Of a stretch of DNA of 64,000 nucleotides, positions 45,850-55,751 are shown piece by piece; the first letter of the stretch is position 1; each line of letters begins with the position of its first letter. Source of the stretch: Kappaphycus alvarezii. Lineage: Eukaryota; Rhodophyta; Florideophyceae; Gigartinales; Solieriaceae. A program made the translations under genes and the position numbers. The stretch is taken from the NCBI GenBank assembly GCA_002205965.3, contig NADL03000015.1:620001-684000 (forward strand), in the 5' to 3' direction. The notes under the pieces were generated by a model that saw only the letters and a list, made by a program, of their open reading frames with translations, was not told where the DNA came from and ran no database searches.

Positions 45850-46480
45850 CTTTTTTTAATATTCTCAAGCTAATTGGCACCGAGTGGCACCTGTGGGCCC
45901 TAATCGGCAGCGAGGCTTTACACCTCATCACTACCAGAGACAGGAAGGTTCTCGGGATATTCATGCAAAGGCACGCTGCTGCCGCTGCCACGTCCAACGC
46001 GGCCTGCCTGCTGACTGGTCTCGCGGCGGGCTTCTAGCAACTTTGACCCGATGAACTCCGTTTCTTGGTTCCCCCATGCCGACCACTTGTACCAACTATT
46101 TGATGCGTTTTGGAACATAGGCTAACCTATTTTTCAATCATTAAAACACCCCAATTTTCTCCCTACCAGAGTCTATTTACAGTAATATCCGAGATTGTGC
46201 CAACGGTTACTGTGCCTTTGTTAAAATATTTACAGCAACGTCACAGTGATGAAAATATTTTTTCTCTTGGAACGATTCGAAAACGTACAGATTGACACCG
46301 CGGGGAAAAAGCTGTACGGGTTTACACTGTACTGTACATTTCTTTTTTATATTCTTTTCTACGTTCGTTTCGAATAAAGATATTGGAAATGGTGTCGGAG
46401 GGAGACGTATTTGATTTACTTAAAGTGGGGATCAAGTTGGGAGTTCTCCAATCTTTTGTTCAAACCACGGTTCAGAGGAT
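45850..46480. other. Spacer upstream of LINE copy B1
   Basis: No gene seen. Contains an inverted copy of the GGGG-TTTAAT repeat at about 46120-46165 and a GTACTGTAC motif at 46319-46340. Confidence 0.5.
46120..46165 (-). repeat. Inverted copy of the GGGG-TTTAAT repeat
   Basis: Read on the minus strand: GGGAGAAAATTGGGGTG, then TTTTAATG, then ATTGAAAAATAGG. It matches the plus-strand copies at 43.2, 43.6, 46.5 and 46.6 kb in order and spacing, in opposite orientation. Confidence 0.5.
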
Positions 46481-46650
46481 CCGAAATTTGGGGTATTTTA
46501 ATGCATGAAAAGTGTGGCCAGTTGTTACCTGCGGAATGTGATGGCACGGGACAGAACCCGCATTGGGCTGAAATGCGGGGCGATTTAATACTTGAAAGAT
46601 ATGGTCGGTTGTGGCCCGAAATATTCTACAGGGTGACCAGTAAGACCTCT
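46411..46650 (+). repeat. Two direct copies of the GGGG-TTTAAT repeat
   Basis: Copies at about 46482-46545 and 46569-46640. The second is nearly identical to the one at 43617-43700: GATTTAATACTTGAAAGATA versus GATTTAATATTTGAAAGATA, then GGTTGTGGCCCG and CTACAGGGTG in both. With the inverted copy at 46120 they could be the ends of a small non-autonomous element. Confidence 0.65.
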
Positions 46651-46679
46651 TAAATTTCCCCAAAAGTCGGCTCAAGGAC

Positions 46680-47061
46680 GCCCAGCAGACAAGCCGCGTT
46701 GGACATTACGGCCGCGGCAGCTTGTCTCTGAGTAAGTACCGTACGGACCTTACCATATTCCTCCATTGCCCTAACGTGCACGTTCCGCGCGACGTCGGTT
46801 AGCACCTATGCGCGTCTGGTTCATGCCTCCGAGAGTAGATATAGGGATCGGTAAGAGATTACTTCCCTCGGAGGTTGCAAGAAAAGACTCATCTCTTCTA
46901 TGCTTCCCAGAGACGGCTGTATTGAGGAAGGTGAGCGGATTAAATGTTTGGGCCCTTCTATAGGAGGGTGCCAGCGGGTTGACGAATGTCACGTCAATTA
47001 AATCCATACCTCCATTGCTTCCCATCGCCCGGATTTCAATGTGAAGTGAGTCGCGACACAC
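46680..47061 (-). mobile_element. LINE C fragment: endonuclease end and tail
   Basis: Minus-strand text DLIDVTFVNPLAPSYRRA is the second acidic motif of the restriction-like endonuclease (compare ACDITVVSPF in copy A). It is followed by AVSGKHRRD, LLPIPISTLGGMNQ and, in another frame, AMEEYGKVRTVLTQRQ. The STLGG ending differs from the FDSLG of copies A and B, so this is a different subfamily. It is cut off by AT-rich sequence at about 47065. Confidence 0.65.
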
Positions 47062-50000
47062 TTTATTGCGAGTGTGCCTCGTTCGATGAACAAAAATAAT
47101 TTTAAATATGGACCTTCATCCATAGGGTTACTTCAGTTTTTTAATTAGTCAAAAACGCACAGATAAACTTTTTGTTGGCTTAATCATCTAAAGTGGTTTT
47201 TAGCACGTAGATACTTGAAGTTATGTTAATATTCTGTATAATTTTAATTGTATGAAGCTTAATAGCGCAAATAAAGTATTTCTCGATGTAATTAAGGGCA
47301 TAATTCCATACATCAGCGGCGCTCAGATATACAGTGCCTGTCTAGTTCAAAATTTTATTATTGGATACTTCCACTAATTTTATTCGCACTTGAATCAGGA
47401 AAAAAGTCTTTTGCCGGATGCGCCAAAATAAATGTGACTACTATCGGTTTGAAATCGTGACGGAAAGTGCAAAAAGCGTGATATTGCGATTCATTTTTTG
47501 ATAACTTGACGTGAAATAAATGAATGGCCCTATATCCCCTCGCTGTGCTACTTGAGAATTAGGGGGGCTTTTTGTTTTCAGATCAGCTAAAATGCGTTTA
47601 TATGCAACCATAATTATTGAAGTCATGTATGATATGTAAGAACTCAATTTTATTCTTGATTAGAGGGAAATTTTCCGAGAAGCAGATCTAGGTAACTAAC
47701 ACCCAAGAGTCTCCAGCTCACAAAAACCGCAAATAAGATGACAATTTGGCGAGAAACACTCGTGAGGGGATGGTCTTTCTCGGCTGTAGAATATGTATCG
47801 TGCTTAAGAAATAGAATTATAGCACATTTTTGTACTCTACCAGAAAAGCAGTCACCGATACAGCCGTTTATATCCATGATCATGGATTGAAGCCCAATAC
47901 TACGTTGTTTGCAGGGAAGCCGGTGGTTATTGGCCTTTTCTCGTTCCTTGAGGACAATATAGGAACGAGGAAAACGTGATGGGTAGGTTATACTTACTAA
48001 GTCATGCAGTTTCCTGTTTGCTAAAGTTTTTAATATTGCACAATTGAAAAAATGCTTGTCAATACGGAAACCTGAACTGCAGCCCAATCTGATGTAAATT
48101 CACTGATTAAACGTTAATTATGGTGTTCGTGGAGGATTTTTAGAGATCGTTAGTGAAAATTTCCATAAAATCAGAGGGGAATACCTCTGATCGGTCGATA
48201 TACGCCAAGAGTGGTCTGTGGGAGCAAAAATAAATTGACACCAGGAAAAATTGCAGTTCGATGATATCAGAAGTCTGTTAATGTACCTACACAGTGAGGA
48301 GAGGGGTTTTCTTGCGAACACTCCGAAATTAATATGAAAAGTAGGATCTAAGGATCATGCTTTTAACGCTCAGAATGGGTAGTCATAACAATATTAACAA
48401 TATTATACAAGGAAAGGCCCGATTTATTGAGCTGTATTGTTTTGTTACATTGATCGATCAGGAGTCAAGCATTTTATTTCATGGTAACTTTCCTACTGAG
48501 CAGTCACGTGTGGAAATCCAGTACATTATTTTGGTCAGTTTTTGATGGCAAAAGAGGACTATTCTTCCCTATATTCCGAAGCATATTCATGGCCCTTTCT
48601 GATCTTTGTAAGTACTGTAACTGGGTTCACGGTTTTTATTTCAAACTTTGTATGAAACATTCATTTAATGAAGCTTTTTGAATACGAATCATACTGCAGG
48701 TCGAAATTAAAAAATCTGAGAAGCCCAGATGTAACTATTCGTAGTAAAAACAGTTGTGTCGTCCGAATGATTTATATTTAGAGTCAATTGCAGAAATTTT
48801 TACGCATTCTAGTACCTAAAAAAGAATTAGATGAGGGGTCATTGACTGGGATTATGCTTCGTCCTGATGTTTACCAGCCTGTTCTGGATGTTTGAAAATA
48901 CTGAATCAGCAACATAACATCAGAAACAGTTTTACAATGGCCATTCAATCGTTGAAACAGAACTATTCTTTTTCTTTACATTTGAAGTGTTGCTGAAGAT
49001 TCCGCTAATAACCCTCCTCAAGGAGAGTTTAGTATCTGCAGTCATATTCATCCAACCTCTCTTAAATAAAATTCTTTCATTATAGGGTTTTGTTCACGTT
49101 TACTGGGAATTGTGAGCTCCATTTCGCCTTTCTTCTTTCACTAGGGGCCAGGAATGTAAGTATCCGACCCGGAATCTTGAACTTCTGCATGACTTAGATT
49201 TGTCAGAATCAGAAACTATAGGTTCTTGACATGCATCCAATACTTCAGTATTCTTTCCTACATTGGATTTTTCTTCCAATTTTTTGATGAGTAGAAGATG
49301 ATGTTTCTCCGAAATACTCATATTCAGATTGGTTCGTTCCAAGAACATTGTAAATGTGCATTAATATCGTCATAGGGTCGGATATCTGAAGAAAGTTTCC
49401 ATATTCGTCTAGAAGAGGAAGTATACTTGTAATACATCTGAACGATGGGACTCAAAGATGTAGCAACTTTTTTCAAGCAATTGTTTCATAGTTAAAAGCC
49501 ACAATTGAAGCCTGTTCTGTGTGTCCCAGATTCACTTGGTAGAAAAAAAGGCACCTTCATCTTGTGCTTCCTGCGAGGGGTTTCGAGAGCTGCCTCTCTG
49601 GGTCATTGAGTAAAAAGGATACCCTTATTGTAAATCTTTCGACTTCACTGAATAGGAAATGGGTCGCAAAGAAAAAATTCTCCGTTATAATAACAATTTA
49701 AAACGTACTGCTCATGGTTTATGTGTATATTATGGGGGCACTTTCACTGTATTACACTATTATATCTTGTTGGAGCTAAACGTGCCTAATCCATGACGTT
49801 AAGGACCTTTGAGACTTTCACATTTTGTTATTGTACTGCAAAATCAAAATTTTTGTTATAGTGCCAAAAAGCAGTAATGTTTCATGAATTATGATATCTT
49901 TCAAACTCAAATTTTGTGATTGTACTGAAATATCATTAATTTTGCATGAATCAAGAGATTTTTTGTACATATACGATTTGTAGTGCTTGACGTTCCATTT

Positions 50001-50589
50001 CCTCCGGTATCAGTGATCGCACGGGTCAGTAATATGCATTCCTTCAGTACTTTATTCATAGTTCGTAGATCAATGAATATATAGCAGGACCAAATTCCGC
50101 AACAAAACAGCAGGAAAAAGGTCTTGTTAGATATAGAGTAGTCAGCTAATATAAAGTTGGTTATAATTTATTTCCTACATGCCAATGAATTGGCGTTTAT
50201 TTTTCCTTAGAGGTTCAGTAAATATAATTTACAAGTTAGAGAGGCAAAGTTTGAAGCTTTTTTCCCACATACATGTGTAGTGAGATTCATTTCTAGTACC
50301 CGCCACTTCATTTCTCTGCTAATTGAGTTCTTCGGTTAGGACACACTAAACCAGACAGCCAATTTGAATTGTGAATTTATTCCCACCAAATAATTTGGGA
50401 ACAGTATAGTCTAAACAAAGGGCGCCGTTTGAGTAATTCATTTCTTCAGTGGATTCTTCTCTTATATACCGGCCAATGAACAGCGATCGGTCCACAATTT
50501 CGTTGGCGAAAAGGTAAATCCCCCCTGAAGGCTGTGAAAAGTACACTCATAAGACATAGCGGATACTTGTGATTCCTGTGATAAGTGCA
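47062..50589. other. AT-rich gene desert 2
   Basis: Strongly AT-rich, with only short unrecognised frames (for example minus 47650-48087, 145 codons, and minus 49100-49348, 82 codons). No RNA gene or mobile-element protein seen. Confidence 0.55.
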
Positions 50590-50716
50590 GTAAAAATACT
50601 GCGTCGGATGTGAAAGCTGTAGCTGGATGCCTTTGCATGAGGTTAGATCTCACCAGCCCATAGTCTTCCATGGCTTTCAAAGCGACGTGTCTAACCATAT
50701 CAGGTAGAACATCCTA
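50590..50716 (-). mobile_element. LINE C tail fragment
   Basis: Minus-strand frame MVRHVALKAMEDYGLVRSNL, then MQRHPATA, matches the tail of the LINE C piece at 46.7 kb (VHVRAMEEYGKVRTVL, then TQRQAAAA). A very short truncated copy. Confidence 0.5.
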
Positions 50717-51619
50717 TACGTAAGTCTACATAACTTATTTAACTACATTTATCATACCCAGTTTAAACTTGTACCTAAATGTTTCGTTTGGCTGCATTTA
50801 TGCCCCCTTAACACTTATGAAATACCCATAGAAGTTTTAATAGAGTCAACCGTGTCCTTAAATAATTTAAAAAATGTACTGCACCTCTTTACAACGAAAA
50901 AAGTTGGCCGAAACCATATTTCTTCGTGTTGATTATTATTCACTGTCGCCATCTAATCAATATATAGTCCGATAATCCTAAACCAATTCATGTCAGTAGC
51001 TTGGTATAACGCATTACTTGATCATGAAGGACAGTGATTACTCTTTAATTGACTATTTTCTAATCCACGGTGTTTAATCTGCAGAGAACTGCAACTCCTC
51101 GTGATTACTGTACTGTTAAGTTACTTAACAGTACAGTACTGTAAGACTTACTATATATTTGCTTCATGTTGCTAGTAGTTTACTGCCTAACATGAGCACT
51201 GCACTACTGTACAATTCAGAAGTAGCCAGTAGCTTCCGGTACGGATGCAACTGTAGTTATTTGTGGGGTAGAACACGTCAATGACCTCAAATACAACAAG
51301 TGTACCAAAGAAACAATGGATTTAATATTTCATATGGTACTGTTGCAGACTACAGGACTATAATGTAATGTTACGCTAGCACCGATCAAAGGAACTTACG
51401 ATGGCAGGTTCGATTTGCGTAGGGACTGTGTAGTATACTACTTGCATACAACAATTTCCCATACTACCGAAAGCAGATAAGAGTAATTCACTTACATGGG
51501 CAACAATGAGATAGAAAATTTAACATATTTCCTGGAAAAGGAGTGATTTTCCCGCTTTTTGGCTGAAAACCTGTTTGTTTCTGAATATATTGCGTTACAG
51601 TAAACTAATCTTTAGACAT
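50717..51619. other. AT-rich intergenic sequence
   Basis: No gene. Contains the long GTAC-type hairpin described separately and further single GTAC motifs near 51208 and 51340. Confidence 0.5.
51106..51138. repeat. Perfect 15-bp hairpin built from the GTAC motif
   Basis: TACTGTACTGTTAAG at 51106-51120 pairs perfectly with CTTAACAGTACAGTA at 51124-51138 across a TTA loop. It contains GTACTGT/ACAGTAC, the motif of the other clusters, and lies about 900 bases upstream of the ATG at 52032. Confidence 0.9.
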
Positions 51620-52031
51620 GAGCGACAGTCCTCCAAAAACTCCCTCCCATCACAACGTCCTCACTCGGAATAGATAGGTACCTTTTTCCCTCTCCCACCA
51701 TTGCTGCCTAATTTCTCGTCCCCGCTCCCAGGAATCTTCTTTGCAGATAGGCTCTTCAGGCGCTTCAATTTCTATTCATTACACTTACACTGAAAACTGA
51801 AGAAAGCGCCTTCGACCACTCAAGGAGTTGCAAGCTGTCCTATTTATCTAAGCATCGCACATTTCATTCCTTTACTTCCGTTCACAAAGAATTTCTCCAT
51901 CCTTTATTCTCAACCATATTCTCCGAACTTCCTTTCGGATCATCCTCCTACATGATCTTTCCTGTTTCGGACTGTCGTTATGCGCCTTCTTTGCGCTTAC
52001 TTCAGCCATCTACTTTCAATGATATCTCGCG
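51620..52031 (+). promoter_or_regulatory. C/T-rich, G-poor leader before an unidentified ORF
   Basis: In the middle of AT-rich surroundings, about 400 bases become pyrimidine-rich and G-poor and end at an ATG. This matches the leader type of the conserved genes and is the main reason for taking the following ORF seriously. Confidence 0.45.
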
Positions 52032-53520
52032 ATGCCACCGAAGCGCAGGAAACCGAGTCAATACTGGGACGTTATCTCAATGGACATAGAGAAAGATTCA
52101 GATTCAGAAGGAAATGAGATCGTGCGGAAATTAAGGATACGCAAGCTCAATAAAGGGGCGAATTGAAAAAAACGGCGCAGTGATTCAAATGATTCTGTGG
52201 TCCAGTGCCTAACACGCCAGACGGAAGCCCTCACAAGTTAGCTCTTTAGAGAACGGTAACCGAAGGAAAAATTCGAAGAAGCATATCTCCATGGGGAAGA
52301 GAGCGTTGAGTTCAGCGAAGGAAAGAAATCGCCAAGGGATGTGCGGAGAGGAATTGAGATGGTTGATAGGTTTGAAACGGAGGATGATGTCCCATCTGTG
52401 ATGGCTAGTACTCGAAGAAGGAAGAAGAGCAGCAAGGCGACAAATGCGTTAAACAAAATGCAGAGAAGTTATCGAAATCGACGACGACTTTGATGAATGC
52501 AAGGATAATACCGAGGAACCCGAACAGAAGTCGAATATTGCGGTTCAATACACTTCGTGAACTGCAAGCGTTCCTTCCTCAACATTCGGAGTACGATTCC
52601 ATTTTGAAGAGCCCCAATGTTATGCTCAATGAAGACTGTTTCATGTTTCTCTTGTCGACTGCGCTAAGCGGTCGTGTCAATCAGAAGTAATTAATGGTCC
52701 TTTTTGACAGGCCTGAATTTCAGACCATATTTTTGAGATTGATAACCTGAAGATATCGTATTTGAGAAAGAAAAGGAGGAAAGAGAACAAGGTGGGAATT
52801 TGGCGTGGAATTCTGAATACATAGATTACCTTTCTTCCTATTCTCGCGAGAAACCACTACTCCTTGGTGTTCATTCGTGATTTGAACTGCGTTATCCAAT
52901 GTGCCAAAGCTGTATACTGTATCTGCGACATTATGCTTGATATCTAGCATATGGATTCTCTCGGGTTGGATTCCTTACACCCAAAGCAGCGAGCATCCAA
53001 CGGTTTTAAGTTGTGGCTTCATTACTTTGCAAAAAATCTCGGATATTCAAATTCGCGAAACTTTGTAACCACCCACTTCGAGTACCTTAGAATCGAGGAA
53101 TATGTTGGACACCAGGACATGAACACAAATTAGTGCGGACCTTATGCAGAAATGTACGCCTGTACATTCGCACGAGTGAGAGCTGCTGTGAAGGGCAATT
53201 CGAACAATCTGGACACACAGCTGCAAGGTTTCTGGAACGAAGTTCTACGGCGGATGGAAACAATGAAAAAAACAGCGGAGAAGCGGTAGATATTAAGGCT
53301 GATCAATTTGGGGAATTTTAAGACTGCTAACACATGGAAATGCGAAGGGTCAACTCGGATCTGGGAGCATACATTCTTGCCGATGTGTTGAGGACAATAA
53401 ATTGGAAGTAGACCTGTCTGCAATGAATGTTATGAAGGAAGAATTGTCCCTTCATTTACGGGATTCTGAGCTTCGGAACGGGTTAGGAGAGACATGGAAA
53501 ACGAATCGGATTGGAATATA
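52032..53520 (+). pseudogene. Unidentified charged-protein gene, broken
   Basis: Starts MPPKRRKPSQYWDVISMDIE and stays open for 44 codons. Coherent acidic/basic text continues in other frames: EEAYLHGEESVEFSEGKKSP, RFETEDDVPSVMASTRRRKK, later LSAMNVMKEELSLHLRDSEL. The KRRK start and charge pattern suggest a nuclear or DNA-binding protein. No family recognised. It may be a host gene or the ORF of a DNA transposon. Joining these pieces as one gene is an inference, and the 3-prime end is uncertain. Confidence 0.3.
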
Positions 53521-53711
53521 AGAAAAGTAGGAAGATAAGAGATCAAAAAGGCTAAAGTGAGCTATTTTGCGTTGGGCGCGGTTCATATGGCTGCCGAAAT
53601 TTGCTTCCAACTTCTGGCGTTAGGAACTGCAGCATCAATATTCGAAGCCATGCTCTGTTACCGTTTATCGGATTTCTTGTTTCGTCACTCCGACTACTTG
53701 CTGATTGCGAA

Positions 53712-54930
53712 CTACACGCTAATCTGGAGACTCAGGGGAGAAAATCCAGCTCTAATGGGTAAGGGCCTCAAGATATGGTTTGCAATTCTCCAAAAAACCC
53801 TTTCACGGTGCGATTGAAGAATATCAATGTCCGAGAAACTACAACGCGCCTGACCTGATCTTTTTTCGAAGATATACATGCAGAAATTACATTTTTCAAC
53901 ACCTACCATCGAATGCTCGCATATTGCACATCTGAAAGCACCTCGGCGATATTTGGTGCAGACGTAATCAAGAGTACTAGTAAGACTAGGAACGTCTTTT
54001 GTTCTCAGACAGCTTTCTAGTGACTTGATCGTGTTTTCAGAAAGGTCCTGTACTGTAAATCTACAGATGTATGAAATCTCTCCGAAGGACTCAAATCTCG
54101 GACCGGTTATGGAAGTACGGCGGCCAGCCTGAAAATCCGACAAATAAACGCTTGTTACCTCTGCGGGCTCTTATCTTCGGGTGGCTGCTGCAAGGTGTCA
54201 GAACGTGGGCCTCAGATCCATCAGACTTTTTTTATCGTTGTCCAACCTTTTTATCGGCAATGCCCCTTTGAAACTTTCTTCTGAATGCGGTAATACTGGT
54301 GACGGCTCTTTCAATGATTATGCTCACAACGGAGGGAGCTTCCTAGGGGCTCTTATTTCGGCGTTCCACGCCCTGATATATGCCTTGGAAGAATGATGGA
54401 AGTACCTATACTCATCTGGAGCTCTACTGCAGATCGAATTCCAGAACATGTTATTTGCGCCGAACTGAGGCCTTGTTCCCGAGAAAAGGTAGGTTTGAAA
54501 CGTAAGCACCACTTTGCGTTGAACTTGTATCCGATATCACTAAGTAATTAGAGGCCATTGACTCCATGTGTAGCATGAAGTATACATATGGAGGCGACTC
54601 CAGGCAAACAAGCTGTCACGGTTGATTGGTAGGGATGAAACTGAATTTGCTCGCAGTGCAAGGAGGTCTATTACCAAAGTAGAATAAGCCTTTTGGGTAT
54701 TTTTTGCTATGCCCATACCAGATAATACACTGAGTACTGCCTCATTCTTTGGCTCCTTCCGTGTACCACTACGGACAAGATCGCGGAAACTATCGTCACA
54801 GGTGATTTGCGGAGAATCAGAAATCATTTCCACCAGTAGTGTGTGATGGGATATAGGTTCTGTATGCTGGTATCGAAGAAGCGAGAGTCTGTAAAGAAGA
54901 CGGAGTAGGGATCGAGATGGTAGTAGTCAT
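53712..54930 (-). mobile_element. Possible tyrosine-recombinase element remnant
   Basis: A minus-strand ATG at 54930 starts a Thr/Ser-rich leader peptide. The next frame (54833-54540) reads VLSGMGIAKNTQKAYSTLV, then LRANSVSSLPINRDSLFAW, which resembles the N-terminal core-binding domain of tyrosine recombinases (S-x-x-T-x-x-x-Y ... LP). Further minus-strand frames run to 53712, but no catalytic R/H-x-x-R/Y set is recognisable. If real it would be Crypton- or DIRS-like; the class cannot be decided. Confidence 0.35.
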
Positions 54931-55301
54931 GAATTTTTTTTAACGGGAAAGGAGGGCTTTGGAGTATATTTCTAAGCTCAAACGAGTCTCTGATTGGTAA
55001 ATCTCAATTCAAGTATCATGAAGATGCTTAAATATGTTTAAGGGACTTATTTAATGTATCTGGGACACCTATCTCGATAAATACCTGAAATTGGCCACTA
55101 TTGCAGAGGAGAAAGTGATTTTGTTACGTTTTCTTCATTGTTTCGTCTCTAACTTGTAGTACAGTCTATATAGTTCACTAAAAACGCTGTCGATAATTTT
55201 TTGCCCCAAGATCAGCATTAGTTAAACAAAAGAGCTCCCGATGGGTAAATATTCAAGATTTCGACCATCTCTTTCATTTTTTTAGTTTGATATTTTCAGT
55301 G

Positions 55302-55751
55302 ATGATGACATACAGTCTATTCAAAATTATGTGTACAATTTCAATACTTTACATCGCGTCTCTAGTTTCAATTACCATGCAAGTGGAGGAATTAGGAAAA
55401 AAGGGTTTTGATTTTTCAATATATTGTAAAACGATTCTCGTCATTCGACATTTCCCGTACGAGTATTTCTCATCATTTCCGTTCGTGAAGATAATTAAGA
55501 CTGCGCATGGTGCCAAATGTAGTTATTATATTGAAAAAAAACGAAACCAGTATAGGAGCAGTTACCAAAATCACCAGTACAGTATCATCTGCTTCTGCAC
55601 TATTGACAGGTTAGAAACGTCTATAAACCTTTATCTGCAGTTAGGTTGTCTTTCGTGTTGCTTGAAACGTTGTAGATACTTTTCAGTACATTCATGTCCA
55701 TTTACGTTTACAAAAGCATATTCATATCTTTCAAGTAGGAGAGCACGCTAA
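55302..55751 (+). CDS. Orphan 149-residue ORF with hydrophobic N-terminus, Cys-rich
   Basis: The longest clean frame in the AT-rich half. Such AT-rich sequence should hit a stop every dozen codons or so, so 149 open codons is unusual. From the first ATG it begins MMTYSLFKIMCTISILYIAS, a hydrophobic stretch like a signal peptide or membrane anchor. The rest is basic with many Cys (IICFCTID, GCLSCCLKRCRYF, HSCPF). The sequence just before the ATG, TTTTCAG, resembles a 3-prime splice site. No family recognised and no leader signature upstream. Confidence 0.35.
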   Translation: MMTYSLFKIMCTISILYIASLVSITMQVEELGKKGFDFSIYCKTILVIRHFPYEYFSSFPFVKIIKTAHGAKCSYYIEKKRNQYRSSYQNHQYSIICFCTIDRLETSINLYLQLGCLSCCLKRCRYFSVHSCPFTFTKAYSYLSSRRAR

